Source of the DNA: a bacterium
GTDB lineage: Bacteria; Planctomycetota; Planctomycetia; Pirellulales; Pirellulaceae
Reading direction: 5' to 3'
Assembly: GCA_024743355.1 (NCBI GenBank)
Contig: JANSWS010000001.1
Span: 1-64,000 of the forward strand
Length of the DNA: 64,000 bases
Each line of letters begins with the position of its first letter. Within the stretch, counting starts at the first letter, position 1. Below are positions 46,344 to 55,387 of this stretch, in pieces. The translations under genes and the position numbers were made by a program. Under the pieces are notes generated by a model. That model ran no database searches and had not been told where the DNA came from. It saw only the letters and a list, made by a program, of their open reading frames with translations.

Positions 46344-47045
46344 ATGCGAGAGCTAAAGAGTCTGTTTGAAAAAAACGCAAAATGGTCCAAAGACGTTCGG
46401 ACATCCGACGCCTCTTTTTTTGAACGCCTGTCACAGCAGCAGACACCCGATTATCTGTGGATCGGCTGTGCCGATAGCCGAGTTCCTGCCAACCAGATTA
46501 TAGGCCTGGATCCCGGCGAAGTATTCGTGCACAGAAACGTGGCGAACTTGGTCGTACACACGGATCTCAACTGTTTGTCCGCCATCCAGTATGCCGTGGA
46601 TGTACTCCGCGTGAAGCATATCATCGTGTGCGGCCACTATGGATGCGGCGGAGTGGAAGCCGCCATTAGCAAACCGGAACTGGGGCTCATCGAGAATTGG
46701 CTGCGACACATTGAAGATGTATACAGCAAACACGAGAAGTCATTGGAAAAGCTGGAGGACCATGCCTCCAAAGTGAATCGTCTGTGTGAATTGAATGTCA
46801 TCGAGCAGGTGGTGAATGTCTGCCGAACCACCATCGTCCGGGGTGCCTGGCGGCGAGGCCAAGCCTTGGCCGTCCACGGTTGGGTATACGGGCTTAGCGA
46901 CGGACTATTGCGAGACTTGGATATGTGCCTGAGCCAACCGGAAGAAGTCGACAGTGCTCTGGCCAAGGCAGTGCAACGAAGCGTCAATGGAATCGCACTC
47001 GCCGTGGACCTGAATAGCCAGCCTAGCGACACGCCAACCGTTTAG
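46344..47045 (+). CDS. can: Beta-class carbonic anhydrase
   Basis: Interconverts carbon dioxide and bicarbonate. 233 residues. Zinc ligands: Cys42 and Asp44 in GCADSRVPA, then His and Cys in CGHYGCGG. The start and length match E. coli Can (220). It is a lone gene between mutL and the microcompartment operon and is convergent with the latter. It is not a shell-associated enzyme by position, since the repeat copy C separates them. Confidence 0.95.
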   Translation: MRELKSLFEKNAKWSKDVRTSDASFFERLSQQQTPDYLWIGCADSRVPANQIIGLDPGEVFVHRNVANLVVHTDLNCLSAIQYAVDVLRVKHIIVCGHYGCGGVEAAISKPELGLIENWLRHIEDVYSKHEKSLEKLEDHASKVNRLCELNVIEQVVNVCRTTIVRGAWRRGQALAVHGWVYGLSDGLLRDLDMCLSQPEEVDSALAKAVQRSVNGIALAVDLNSQPSDTPTV

Positions 47046-47139
47046 GATGCCTCGAGCATCATTCACATCGCATGTAGTGACAGAAGATGGGTCAAAAGTG
47101 GATGCATTGAAGACTGCTTGAAATCAGAGAGAAGTAGAG

Positions 47140-47280
47140 CAGACAGAGTAAGCAAACCGCTCTATTTTCTCGGTTTTCTCCTGTTCCATCAACTAGCCTG
47201 CTGACAAGCTGTCTATGGATAACCCGCAGACGCCAGCTTTGCGATGTATTCTTTCCCAGTCAAACATGTGTGGTACAACG
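47140..47280 (-). repeat. Dispersed repeat, copy C
   Basis: Reverse orientation; the CGTTGTACCACACA end is at 47280. The shared core (GACAGCTTGTCAGCAGGCTA, then GTTGATGGAACAGGAG) is identical to copies A and B over long stretches. The hairpin region reads ATAGAG-cggtttgctta-CTCTGT, partly paired. The part after the hairpin diverges. It lies between two convergent genes (can and the dehydrogenase). The 47046-47345 gap holds nothing else. Confidence 0.75.
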
Positions 47281-47345
47281 AGAGCCAGCAACGGAATCTC
47301 AGCGGATGGCTGTGCAAACACCGAGCTCACGACTTTGACGCTTGC

Positions 47346-48287
47346 CTACACTCCGCCGATCCGTTGCAAGACCGCATCGAGCGTGGGACGCAGCGAATTG
47401 GCACTGTTTCGCAAGCCTTGCATTTCTTTCGGCCACAATTCAATTTCCAACCGATCGATGGCTCCACAGCTACCCACCACGGTAGGGACCGAAAGAGCCA
47501 CGTCGCGAATCCCATAGCAGCCCGATTGCACGCTGCTGACGGGCAAGATCTGCCGCCGGTTTAGAATTATGGCCTCAATGACATCCCGAATCGCAATACC
47601 TACCGCGAATCCAGCTCCCCCTTTTCCACGTATCACCTCAGCTCCCGAACCCTGAGTTCTCTTGAACAACTGGCTGGCAGAGGCGGGAGTCCAGCCGGGG
47701 TACTTTTCCAACGGTAAACCACCCACGGTTGCACTGGACCAGATGGGCACCATGCTATCGCCGTGTTCGCCCAGGATCAGAGCCTTGGTCTGTGTGGGAG
47801 GCACCTTCATCGCTTGGGCTATCAGGCTGCAGAAGCGGATGGAGTCGAGCTGTGTACCCAGTCCCAGCACTTGCGTTTCCGGCAACCCAAGCCGCTTGGC
47901 CGCCACGTAGGTCAGAATGTCAACCGGATTGGATACCACCAATACCTTAGCGCTCGGCTTCAATCCGGCTGCTTTGACATCGGCCAGAATCTGCACAAAC
48001 AAATCCGTATTCCGGTTGATTAAATCCAGACGCGTCTCATCGGGCTTTCGTCTCAGTCCCGCTGTGATGCAGACAATATCGCTGGATGGAATATGTTCGT
48101 AGGAACCAAAGCTGATAATCTGATCCGCGACACTTGGACTTCCATGAAGTATGTCGAGCGCCTGCCCTTCGGCCAACTCTTGGTTGACGTCAATCAAGGT
48201 AATTTCACGAGCGACTGCTCCGCATTGCAACGCGAAGCCCGCGCAGGAGCCTACCAACCCACCGCCACCGATAATGCTAACTTTCAT
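47346..48287 (-). CDS. Lactate/malate-type dehydrogenase of the microcompartment operon
   Basis: 313 residues, NAD-dependent. Rossmann start VSIIGGGGLVGS, then TAGLRRKPDETRLDL, VVSNPVDILTYVA, catalytic His in LGEHGDSM. The loop residue that sets specificity is Arg (second Arg of LRRKP), as in malate dehydrogenase, while lactate dehydrogenases have Gln. In the known planctomycete microcompartment a lactate-dehydrogenase-family enzyme is encoded in the locus; here it probably recycles NADH using a lactate- or malate-like substrate. No targeting helix is seen. It is the last gene of the operon. Confidence 0.85.
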   Translation of the reverse strand: MKVSIIGGGGLVGSCAGFALQCGAVAREITLIDVNQELAEGQALDILHGSPSVADQIISFGSYEHIPSSDIVCITAGLRRKPDETRLDLINRNTDLFVQILADVKAAGLKPSAKVLVVSNPVDILTYVAAKRLGLPETQVLGLGTQLDSIRFCSLIAQAMKVPPTQTKALILGEHGDSMVPIWSSATVGGLPLEKYPGWTPASASQLFKRTQGSGAEVIRGKGGAGFAVGIAIRDVIEAIILNRRQILPVSSVQSGCYGIRDVALSVPTVVGSCGAIDRLEIELWPKEMQGLRNSANSLRPTLDAVLQRIGGV

Positions 48288-48349
48288 GCTATCACCCTCT
48301 TATGAATTGACGCGTCAAGATGCGAGAGGCGTTTCCAAGCCTATGCCTT

Positions 48350-49225
48350 CTACTTGCTCGCACTCAAATGATTCATTACCTGGTCGGTGATCATCTTGAT
48401 CAGTCTCTCTTCGTCCCAGCCTGCCTCGGATCCTGAACTGGCAGGAGCCGGATTGTCAGCTGGCTTCATTGCCGGTGGCGCCTCGAAAGCCTTGCGGGCT
48501 ACGCCCGATTCCGCCCAGCTTTCGCGGAAGATGTCATTGGCACAGATATCGCAGTTTTTGAACTCATCGGTTAAGCGAGGATCACTGAATCCCCACTTGT
48601 CCTTCAGCTCCAGCAGCTCTTGGCTTTTCTGCTGGTCAAGATAGTTGACGCGACCAAGCTGGCGTGAAAGCATCAAAATACGACAGTAGGCATCCAGGAT
48701 TTCGGTCCACCAATAGGCCCGTTCAACGTCTTCGCCAAAACTGACCGTTCCGTGGTTGGCCAGGATCATAACATTGCACTTGTCTACGAATGGAATGATC
48801 GTATCGGCAAATGCCTGTCCGCCCGGAGTCTCATACTTGGTGATGGGCACATCCCCTAGAAATACCTCCACCTCGGGCAGAATGCATTGCGGAATGGGCT
48901 CACGGGCAACTGCGAATGCGGTAGCGTGTGGCGGATGACAGTGAACTACCGACTTGATATCAGGTCTTTGCTTGTAGATTTCCAGGTGCAACAAGGCTTC
49001 GCTGCTGCGTTTCTTGCGTCCCGAGATCTGCTTGCCCGTCATATCGATGGTGCTGATATCGTCGGGCTTGAGAAAACCCTTGGAATGCATCGTGGGAGTG
49101 CACAAGACTTCGTTCTCGCCGATACGCACGGTGATATTCCCGTCGTTGGCAGCCGCGAAGCCCTTGGCGTAAATTCGCCTTCCAATTTCACAGATGTCTT
49201 GTTTGATCTTGTGTGCGTTGATCAT
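48350..49225 (-). CDS. Class II aldolase (fuculose/rhamnulose-phosphate type) with C-terminal targeting helix
   Basis: 291 residues. Zinc and active-site marks: AANDGNITVRIGEN, TPTMHSKGF, SSEALLHLEIYKQRPD, VVHCHPPHATAFAV (zinc His pair), ANHGTVSFGED. The aldolase would split fuculose 1-phosphate or rhamnulose 1-phosphate into dihydroxyacetone phosphate and lactaldehyde. After the catalytic domain comes a Pro/Ala/Ser linker and a short amphipathic helix DEERLIKMITDQVMNHL (about 272-288), an encapsulation peptide that would bring the enzyme to the shell. AAAGGG precedes the ATG at 49225. Confidence 0.9.
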   Translation of the reverse strand: MINAHKIKQDICEIGRRIYAKGFAAANDGNITVRIGENEVLCTPTMHSKGFLKPDDISTIDMTGKQISGRKKRSSEALLHLEIYKQRPDIKSVVHCHPPHATAFAVAREPIPQCILPEVEVFLGDVPITKYETPGGQAFADTIIPFVDKCNVMILANHGTVSFGEDVERAYWWTEILDAYCRILMLSRQLGRVNYLDQQKSQELLELKDKWGFSDPRLTDEFKNCDICANDIFRESWAESGVARKAFEAPPAMKPADNPAPASSGSEAGWDEERLIKMITDQVMNHLSASK

Positions 49226-49336
49226 GGTAAACCCTTTCAATCATGGACTAACCCAGTGGTCGCATGGCACTTCTTCCGCGTCCGCTTTCCGTTGCTGGAA
49301 AACACCCGAGGTTAGGGCACCTTTATCGTTATTTGG

Positions 49337-49657
49337 TCATTCTGTCTGACCGATGTTGAGTTTTTCGATGGCTTTGGCATCGACGTAAACGTTATCGAGG
49401 ATCGCTGAGCAATACGCGTCCACCGCCTTCAGCTCCGGCCGAAACGCCTGGGCGGCCTCCGCGCCGTCGCTGATGGCCACGCGACTGCCAAACCCCGCTC
49501 CCCGCGCATCCCAGACGACCACCATGTCAGGCGAAGTCGGGCCATCCAAGCCCAAGCAGGCGAGCCCCTCCGGCTCGGTTGCCAGCAGTGTGGCGGCTTG
49601 GAAACTCGGATGACAGCGGCTGAGCGTTACGCTACCGATGACTCGGTGTATCTTCAC
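49337..49657 (-). CDS. BMC-P shell vertex protein (EutN/CcmL family), copy 1
   Basis: 106 residues, GTG start overlapping the stop of the upstream gene (GTGA). Opens KIHRVIGSVTLSRCHPSF, the EutN/CcmL beginning, with the pore-side and C-terminal features VVVWDARGAGFGSRVAIS and AILDNVYVDA. Five copies form the pentamer that closes the vertices of the shell. It is one of three pentamer genes in the operon, as usual for the planctomycete type. Confidence 0.88.
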   Translation of the reverse strand: MKIHRVIGSVTLSRCHPSFQAATLLATEPEGLACLGLDGPTSPDMVVVWDARGAGFGSRVAISDGAEAAQAFRPELKAVDAYCSAILDNVYVDAKAIEKLNIGQTE

Positions 49658-50376
49658 GATGTACCCCCTGTGCGTATTGCTCCCAATCGATCTGGTACGC
49701 TCCAATCCGCTACCAACTTCGTGAGCGCCGTCAGGTCCCAGCTGTGTGCGTCCAGGATGATCAGATTAGCATCCACCTCGCGTACAGCTCGCGCCAAATC
49801 CTCCGGCCTGGCCAGCTGAGCCGGTCTGAACAAGGAATCTTTGGCGGCAGCTTGCATGGCGGCAAAGGGCGTTTCGCAACGCCAAATCGCGGACTTTCCA
49901 CCCGAGTTGAAGTGCGCTGCAATGCGTCGCACATCGGCCGCACAATTCTGGCTCGCCGCAGTGAACTCCGCATACGCGGAGACCTGCGAATACAAACTGG
50001 AATCGGCGATCACCAACAAGCCTTGAGCACTGTGCCTGAATCCCGCTGGTTCCTCGGCAACTCGCTCCAATTGAATGCCACGCTGTCGCAGTTCATCCGC
50101 CACCGCCGGTGTGATGACGGTACCCGGTGCGACCTGCAATCGCTTAAGGCCTTCCAATCGACCTGTGATTGCCTCCAATGTGATTAGCTTTCCCGGCCAC
50201 CTGAGAGACTTCTCGCTGCTGGGCGAGTTGGGGGATTGGCTGACGGGTGCGAAACTTGTCGTTGCAATTTTTGCCGCGCTAGCTGACTGCTTGTCCACCG
50301 CCAGCGCACCCTGCTCCCGCAGTCGTCTGACAACGACTCGCACGATGGCTTCGATCTCAGCGGGATTAGTCATCAT
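49654..50376 (-). CDS. Uncharacterised microcompartment-associated protein with N-terminal targeting helix
   Basis: 240 residues, not recognised. It begins with an amphipathic helix NPAEIEAIVRVVVRRL (3-18) followed by a Ser/Ala-rich linker, just as in encapsulated enzymes, so it is probably cargo. The middle (LEAITGRLEGLKRLQVAPGT, VITPAVADELRQRGIQLERV) resembles the T/S-P-A-x-x-D-x-L-R-x-R-G-I segment seen in several microcompartment accessory proteins. The C-terminal 130 residues look like an alpha/beta fold related to sugar isomerases, but this is weak. GTGA overlap with the pentamer gene downstream shows tight cotranslation. The start is uncertain: two ATGs at 50376 and 50373. Confidence 0.65.
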   Translation of the reverse strand: MMTNPAEIEAIVRVVVRRLREQGALAVDKQSASAAKIATTSFAPVSQSPNSPSSEKSLRWPGKLITLEAITGRLEGLKRLQVAPGTVITPAVADELRQRGIQLERVAEEPAGFRHSAQGLLVIADSSLYSQVSAYAEFTAASQNCAADVRRIAAHFNSGGKSAIWRCETPFAAMQAAAKDSLFRPAQLARPEDLARAVREVDANLIILDAHSWDLTALTKLVADWSVPDRLGAIRTGGTS

Positions 50377-50488
50377 GGGCAGCAACTGGACCAACACAAA
50401 ACAATTATCGAAAAATCATCCGCGTGCCGCTGTGGTGACTTCCACGCTACGGAATCGGATGCACTCATTTCACCCGCCTCATCGGCCG

Positions 50489-50749
50489 TCAATCATCGGC
50501 GATTCCCATCACCGCCCAACGAATGGGCGAATTCTCAACGCCTAGCATTTCGCGTATGGCCCGCCCATCACTGGTCAGAATTACCCGCTGACCGCTACCT
50601 GCCCCGATGTGATCCACCGCGAGCAGTGGATCACCATCGGGCGTCCTGCCATCGGCCATCAAGGGCTGCGTCAACAGTAACTTCTGAGCATGCAAGGAAG
50701 CGTGCTTAACGGTCGAGCTGGCATGTCCAACCACAAGTGCAACTTGCAA
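50489..50749 (-). CDS. BMC-P shell vertex protein (EutN/CcmL family), copy 2
   Basis: 86 residues, TTG start with GGGAGG six bases upstream. MQVALVVGHASSTVKHASLH is the family beginning; LLLTQPLM, VDHIGAGSGQRVILTSDG and PIRWAVMGIADD complete the fold. Second of three pentamers, diverged from copies 1 and 3, perhaps for different shell positions. Confidence 0.88.
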   Translation of the reverse strand: MQVALVVGHASSTVKHASLHAQKLLLTQPLMADGRTPDGDPLLAVDHIGAGSGQRVILTSDGRAIREMLGVENSPIRWAVMGIADD

Positions 50750-50770
50750 AACAAACCTCCCAAACGTCCG

Positions 50771-52231
50771 CTACTTGGAACCCGGATCGCCAAGAATCCA
50801 CAAATCCTCGATCATGCTGCAGCGTCTCTCTCGAGTAAACGTCAGCGGCGTCGTCACACCCTCCCCGGTCGGACCAGCGATGGAAAACGAAAGATAGCCC
50901 TCGCCACCTAAGCCCAAGCCTGCCATGCAAGGACCGTTCTTGATGAACAGGGTGGTGTCTAGCACGCGGGCCATCTTGGTCATGTTGTGCACGTCACGTG
51001 AATGAATGATGCTCGTATGTCGGAAGCCGTGTTCGTAGTGTTGAGCCAACTCAATCGCGTGGTCAACATCGCGGCAGCGAACGAATGGCAGGAAGGGCAT
51101 CATTTGCTCAACCCCCACAAAAGGATGATCCTGGTCGGTTTCACCAAACACCAACTCGCAATTTGGATCTATCGTGACGCCCGCGGCCTGGGCTAACTTG
51201 GCCGCATCCTGTCCCAACAATTCCTTGGTAGGGGCTAGATGCCGGTCCTCTCCGACTTCTTGAAACGCGGCGGCGGTCAGACGATCGATTTGACTGCTGT
51301 TCAATGGCACGGCTCCCGCTCGCTGCATGGCGGCCAGCATGTCATCGAATACACGCTCCACCACGAAAACTTCCTTCTCCGCGATACACAGCAAGTTGTT
51401 GTCGTAGGCGGCACCCTGAATGATGCAACGCGCCGCTCGATCCAAGTCGGCGGATTCATCCACGACCACCGGAGGATTGCCGGGACCGGCCACAATGGCC
51501 CGCTTCCCACTATTCAAAGCCGCGCGTCCCACAGCCGGTCCACCGGTCACGCAAATCAGGGCCACATCGCGATGACTGAAAATTGCATTGGCGGTTTCCA
51601 AGGTTGGTTCCTGGATGACGCAAATCAAATTGTCGATACCGATATCACGGTAGATGGCTTCGTTGAATCTTCGCACGCCTTCCGCAGCTACCCGACGGCC
51701 ACTGGGGTGTGGATTGACTACCACTGAATTCCCCGCCGCCAACATGCTCACGGCGTTACCCGTAATGGTTGGCAGCGAATGGGTGACCGGCGTGATGGCC
51801 CCGATGACACCAAAGGGCGCGTGCTCGATGACAGCCAGTCCCTTGTCACCGCTATAGGCCTGAGTCGACAAGAACTCAGTTCCCGGAGAACGACGGCCCA
51901 ACGTTTCCAGCTTTTCGATCTTGTGCTTCAACCTGCCGATTTTGGTCTCATTCATTTCCATCGTCCCCAGCTCTTCGGCGGATTCGATAGAGATGCGGCG
52001 AATGTGTTCAATGGCTTTTTTGCGGTCCTCCATGGGACGCGTTCTCAACTGCTCAAACGCCGCTCGAGCAGCGGCCACCGCCTGATTGGCGTCTTTAAAC
52101 AGGCCGAAGCGGCCAGCCGGTTCGCCAGCGGTCTCGAGTCGGCGACTAGCGTGCCCGGCGACCCCACCGCCTCGAACTTCTTGAATGACTTGTGTCACGA
52201 CGCTGCGTATAAGGTCTTCGCTGATTTGCAT
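50771..52231 (-). CDS. pduP: CoA-acylating aldehyde dehydrogenase, PduP-like, with N-terminal targeting helix
   Basis: 486 residues. Residues 1-19 (ISEDLIRSVVTQVIQEV) form an amphipathic encapsulation helix, then a Gly/Ala linker. The aldehyde dehydrogenase core shows PVTHSLPTITGNAVSMLAAG, VTGGPAVGRAALN, and the active Cys in AYDNNLLCIAEKEVF. It oxidises the aldehyde made by the aldolase (lactaldehyde) to acyl-CoA with NAD, inside the shell. CAGGAA precedes the ATG. It is upstream of pentamer copy 2 by 21 bp. Confidence 0.92.
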   Translation of the reverse strand: MQISEDLIRSVVTQVIQEVRGGGVAGHASRRLETAGEPAGRFGLFKDANQAVAAARAAFEQLRTRPMEDRKKAIEHIRRISIESAEELGTMEMNETKIGRLKHKIEKLETLGRRSPGTEFLSTQAYSGDKGLAVIEHAPFGVIGAITPVTHSLPTITGNAVSMLAAGNSVVVNPHPSGRRVAAEGVRRFNEAIYRDIGIDNLICVIQEPTLETANAIFSHRDVALICVTGGPAVGRAALNSGKRAIVAGPGNPPVVVDESADLDRAARCIIQGAAYDNNLLCIAEKEVFVVERVFDDMLAAMQRAGAVPLNSSQIDRLTAAAFQEVGEDRHLAPTKELLGQDAAKLAQAAGVTIDPNCELVFGETDQDHPFVGVEQMMPFLPFVRCRDVDHAIELAQHYEHGFRHTSIIHSRDVHNMTKMARVLDTTLFIKNGPCMAGLGLGGEGYLSFSIAGPTGEGVTTPLTFTRERRCSMIEDLWILGDPGSK

Positions 52232-52275
52232 AGTTTCGATTCCTGAAAGTATTCCGCTCGATCTTGTTCGGCCTG

Positions 52276-52590
52276 TTAGCCATCCTGGCGGCTGTAGACT
52301 TTCTTCCTTTCGACATCCACCGAGTCGACGATCCCGATCACCACACAGTCGATGGGCAGCTTCTGCGTTTCGGGCGTAAACCTCGCGCTGCTACCTTGGG
52401 AAATCAACACGAAATCCCCGACTCCGGCACCCAGCATGTCGACGGCGATAAATGTTCTTCCGGTGGTCGTCAATCGATCTCGCTGCGATTGCTCCAAGCG
52501 GTAGGGCTCGACGACCAGCAGCTTTTGACCGCGCATCGACTCGACCTTTTCCGTCGCAACAACTGAACCGGTCACTTTGGCAACAAACAT
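52276..52590 (-). CDS. BMC-P shell vertex protein (EutN/CcmL family), copy 3
   Basis: 104 residues from the ATG at 52590: FVAKVTGSVVATEKVESMRG, VVEPYR, FIAVDMLGAGVGDFVLISQG, CVVIGIVDSVDV. This is the pentamer most like classic EutN/CcmL. It lies 20 bp after acetate kinase and 44 bp before the aldehyde dehydrogenase. Confidence 0.9.
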   Translation of the reverse strand: MFVAKVTGSVVATEKVESMRGQKLLVVEPYRLEQSQRDRLTTTGRTFIAVDMLGAGVGDFVLISQGSSARFTPETQKLPIDCVVIGIVDSVDVERKKVYSRQDG

Positions 52591-52610
52591 GAGTCGTGTT
52601 CCCGCTTGGA

Positions 52611-53819
52611 TCAAACTCTGGATTCGGAATTGAGTAAGGCATACGTCTGCCGGGCCACCACCAATTCCTCGTTGGTGGGCACCACCCATATCTGCGAGCG
52701 ACTGCTGTCCGCATCGATCCGGCATTCGCCGGAAGCTGTCGAATTTTTGTCCGGGTCGAGACTCCAACCCAACTCGTCCAAGCCATCGCAAATTGCGGCT
52801 CGCATGGACTTCCCGTTTTCACCGATACCGCCGGTAAAGACCAGCGCATCGCAACCGCCCAAAGCAACCAACATTCCACCCAAGTGCCGTCGAATCTCGG
52901 CCACATAAACATCCAACGCCAACCGGGCGGACGGCTCACCTGCTTGAGCGGCTTGTTCCAAATCCCTCAGATCACCGCTGATACCGCCTGAGATGCCCAG
53001 CAATCCGCCTTCCTCAGCTAGAACTTCCAACACCTCTGGCAAGCTTTTACCGCTATGCTCCATCAACATGGGCAGGCAGAACGGATCGAGATCACCCACA
53101 CGGTTGTTCTGGGGTATTCCCGACTGGGGACTCATGCCCATCGATGTCGCCACGCTCTGTCCCGACTGAATGGCACACAGACTGCTCGAACCACCGAGAT
53201 GGCAAGAAATAATCCTCGCGTCCTCTCGTCCCAGGAGTTCTTGTGTCCGTTGCGCGATGTAGCGATGGCTTGCGCCATGGAACCCCCACTTGCGCACCGG
53301 CAGAGCGTCCGACCACTCCTTGGGCAAGGCGTAGTAGCGTCGAGCGTCCGGAATACTCGCATGAAAGTCGGTCTCGAAGGCCGCGACCAGCGGGATGTCC
53401 GGTACGGTGTCCGCCAGTTGTCGCATCGCACTCAAATAAGGTGGGTTGTGTGCCGGGGCCACCGAGCTGACTTCCTGCATACACTGCATGACTTCCTCAT
53501 CGATGCGAAACACACCCTGCTTGCGGCCTCCATGCACCGCCTTAAAGCCGATGGCTGCAATCTCATCCGCACTCTCCAGGCATCCATGCTCAGGATCCGT
53601 CAACTGCTGAATGCAGGCTTGCACCGCCACGCCGTGATGAGGCACTTGCATTTCCAGTTGCCCGACATAGTCACCGATGGCTACCTGGCAAGGACTGCTC
53701 GGCGATCCAATCCGTTCGACACCGCCTCGAGCCAATTGAGTCTCCGACGCATCCTCTCGCATATCGAACAAGCGGTACTTAAAGCTGGTAGAACCGAGAT
53801 TTGCGACTAGGATCTTCAT
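52611..53819 (-). CDS. ackA: Acetate kinase-family acid kinase
   Basis: 402 residues. Acyl-phosphate plus ADP gives acid plus ATP. Family marks: VANLGSTSFKYRLFD (phosphate-binding start), AIGFKAVHGGRK, PAHNPPYLSAMR, FETDFHASIP, RKWGFHGASHRYI, SCHLGGSSSLCAI, GDLDPF, VFTGGIGENGK. Normal length. In this operon it would act on lactyl- or propionyl-phosphate made by PduL and thereby recover one ATP. No targeting helix is seen; it may act outside or at the shell. Confidence 0.92.
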   Translation of the reverse strand: MKILVANLGSTSFKYRLFDMREDASETQLARGGVERIGSPSSPCQVAIGDYVGQLEMQVPHHGVAVQACIQQLTDPEHGCLESADEIAAIGFKAVHGGRKQGVFRIDEEVMQCMQEVSSVAPAHNPPYLSAMRQLADTVPDIPLVAAFETDFHASIPDARRYYALPKEWSDALPVRKWGFHGASHRYIAQRTQELLGREDARIISCHLGGSSSLCAIQSGQSVATSMGMSPQSGIPQNNRVGDLDPFCLPMLMEHSGKSLPEVLEVLAEEGGLLGISGGISGDLRDLEQAAQAGEPSARLALDVYVAEIRRHLGGMLVALGGCDALVFTGGIGENGKSMRAAICDGLDELGWSLDPDKNSTASGECRIDADSSRSQIWVVPTNEELVVARQTYALLNSESRV

Positions 53820-53896
53820 TCCATTCCCTGACGACGAAAACGCACCATCCGAGGCCCGACGAGACCTTAACCAACGTGGAGTTGCCTGCTGGCAGC

Positions 53897-54166
53897 TCAG
53901 CCCAAAAAAGCCTCACTGAGACCTTCGGCTGGCCGCGGAATCACGTGGCTGCCAACCAACTCTCCAACTTGCGAAGCCGCGCTCGCACCGGCTTCAACAG
54001 CGGCTCGCACGCTGCCCACGTCACCGCTGACAATCGTGGTTACCAGGCCGCCTCCAATGTCGACGCGTTTCACGATCTCGACACTTGCCGCTTTCACCAT
54101 GGCATCCGTGGCTTCAATCAACGCCAGCAAGCCTTTGGTCTCAACCAATCCAATTGCATTTTGCAT
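53897..54166 (-). CDS. BMC-H shell hexamer protein, copy 1
   Basis: 89 residues with the standard BMC fold: [49 protein letters not shown] and the end [11 protein letters not shown]. Hexamers of it tile the facets of the shell. The usual pore motif after VDIGGG is plain. It is next to a second hexamer gene 66 bp away. Confidence 0.95.
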   Translation of the reverse strand: MQNAIGLVETKGLLALIEATDAMVKAASVEIVKRVDIGGGLVTTIVSGDVGSVRAAVEAGASAASQVGELVGSHVIPRPAEGLSEAFLG

Positions 54167-54232
54167 TTCAATACTCTTTATTCACTTCAGCGAGAGATAC
54201 TACGTAACGAACGAGGGACAAGCTGGTATGGA

Positions 54233-54517
54233 TCAACCACCCACCTTCAAGACTTTGGAAAGATCCTGATGCGGGCGGGCGATGACCTGCACGCTTACCA
54301 CCTCACCAATCCTGCCGGCTGCAGCCGCCCCGGCGTCGGTTGCAGCCTTGACCGCAGCCACGTCACCGGTGACAAAGGCCGAAACCAGACCACTGCCCAC
54401 CTTGTCCCAACCCAAAAACTGCACGTTGGCAGCCTTCATCATGGCATCAGTCGCCTCGATCAAGGAAACAAAGCCCTTGGTCTCGATCATGCCCAACGCT
54501 TCGGAAATCTGTGCCAT
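54233..54517 (-). CDS. BMC-H shell hexamer protein, copy 2
   Basis: 94 residues from the ATG at 54517 with AGGAG ten bases before. [50 protein letters not shown], and [12 protein letters not shown]. About half its residues match copy 1. No trimeric BMC-T protein is in the locus, as usual for this type. Confidence 0.95.
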   Translation of the reverse strand: MAQISEALGMIETKGFVSLIEATDAMMKAANVQFLGWDKVGSGLVSAFVTGDVAAVKAATDAGAAAAGRIGEVVSVQVIARPHQDLSKVLKVGG

Positions 54518-54637
54518 CTTTGGTTTTCTCCTAGATCTTGGCATTTAAATATCAGCCTCTCTCAGGCTAAACACGGAATTCGAACTTCGGCCGCTCAGCA
54601 CAACTGGCAGACCTATGTATCTTTTCAGAACCTTCGT

Positions 54638-55336
54638 TCAGGACGAACCTTTGCAACCACATGCACCCTGCGGCTTCAGTTCCACGACCGTAGCCTCATC
54701 AAGGTTGCAAGCATTCCCCTCATCGGTATCAATATGCACTTCCAACTTGGCATTCTTATCAGCCCTAACCAGCAAATCATCGAAGGACACGCTGCACTGG
54801 TGGCTGGAGACCTTGAGCGTCATGAGGTCACCGTTCTGGACGCCGTAGTAGGCCGCTTCCTGAAAGTTCATATGCACATGACGGGCGGCGCGGATCACGC
54901 CCTGCTGCAGCTCCACCGTCCCGGCGGGTCCTACTAGCACGCATCCCGGCGTACCTTCGATGTCACCGGAGTGACGAACGGGAGCGGGAATACCGAGAGA
55001 GATGGCATCCGTCAACGCCAGCTCCACCTGACTGTGCAACCTGGTTGGCCCTAGAACTCGTACTTCCGGCAACATGCGACGCCGAGGACCCACGATCATG
55101 ACCGTTTCCTCGGCGGCGTAGAATCCGTCTTGGTACAGCGGCTTGCCTGGGGTCAACTTGTGACCGGCACCGAACAGTCGCTCGACGTGCTCATCGGTGA
55201 GATGCACATGCCGAGCTGAAATACTGACGCGCAGCTGAGGCTTGGCGACGGATCCCGCCTGGCCATTTGATATTCTATGAACAATCTGTCGCACCAGAGC
55301 TTCTACTTGCGTTCTATCTACGACTGCTGCACTCAT
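54638..55336 (-). CDS. pduL: Phosphate acyltransferase PduL with N-terminal targeting helix
   Basis: 232 residues. [17 protein letters not shown] (5-21) is an encapsulation-type helix. Two PduL domains: the first has [18 protein letters not shown], the second [17 protein letters not shown], with the zinc-binding His pairs; [22 protein letters not shown] lies between. It converts acyl-CoA and phosphate to acyl-phosphate, recycling CoA inside the shell. The short C-terminus is Cys-rich (CGCKGSS). CGGAG precedes the ATG. Confidence 0.95.
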   Translation of the reverse strand: MSAAVVDRTQVEALVRQIVHRISNGQAGSVAKPQLRVSISARHVHLTDEHVERLFGAGHKLTPGKPLYQDGFYAAEETVMIVGPRRRMLPEVRVLGPTRLHSQVELALTDAISLGIPAPVRHSGDIEGTPGCVLVGPAGTVELQQGVIRAARHVHMNFQEAAYYGVQNGDLMTLKVSSHQCSVSFDDLLVRADKNAKLEVHIDTDEGNACNLDEATVVELKPQGACGCKGSS

Positions 55337-55387
55337 AATCTGCTCCGGGTTCCATCAAGACCGGCGACCACACGCCACCGTCAACGT

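Noticed and set aside
53801-54937. 378-codon plus-strand frame over the BMC-H and pduL genes
   Set aside because: Runs antisense to three genes with unmistakable shell and PduL sequence; no start signal or family-like pattern.
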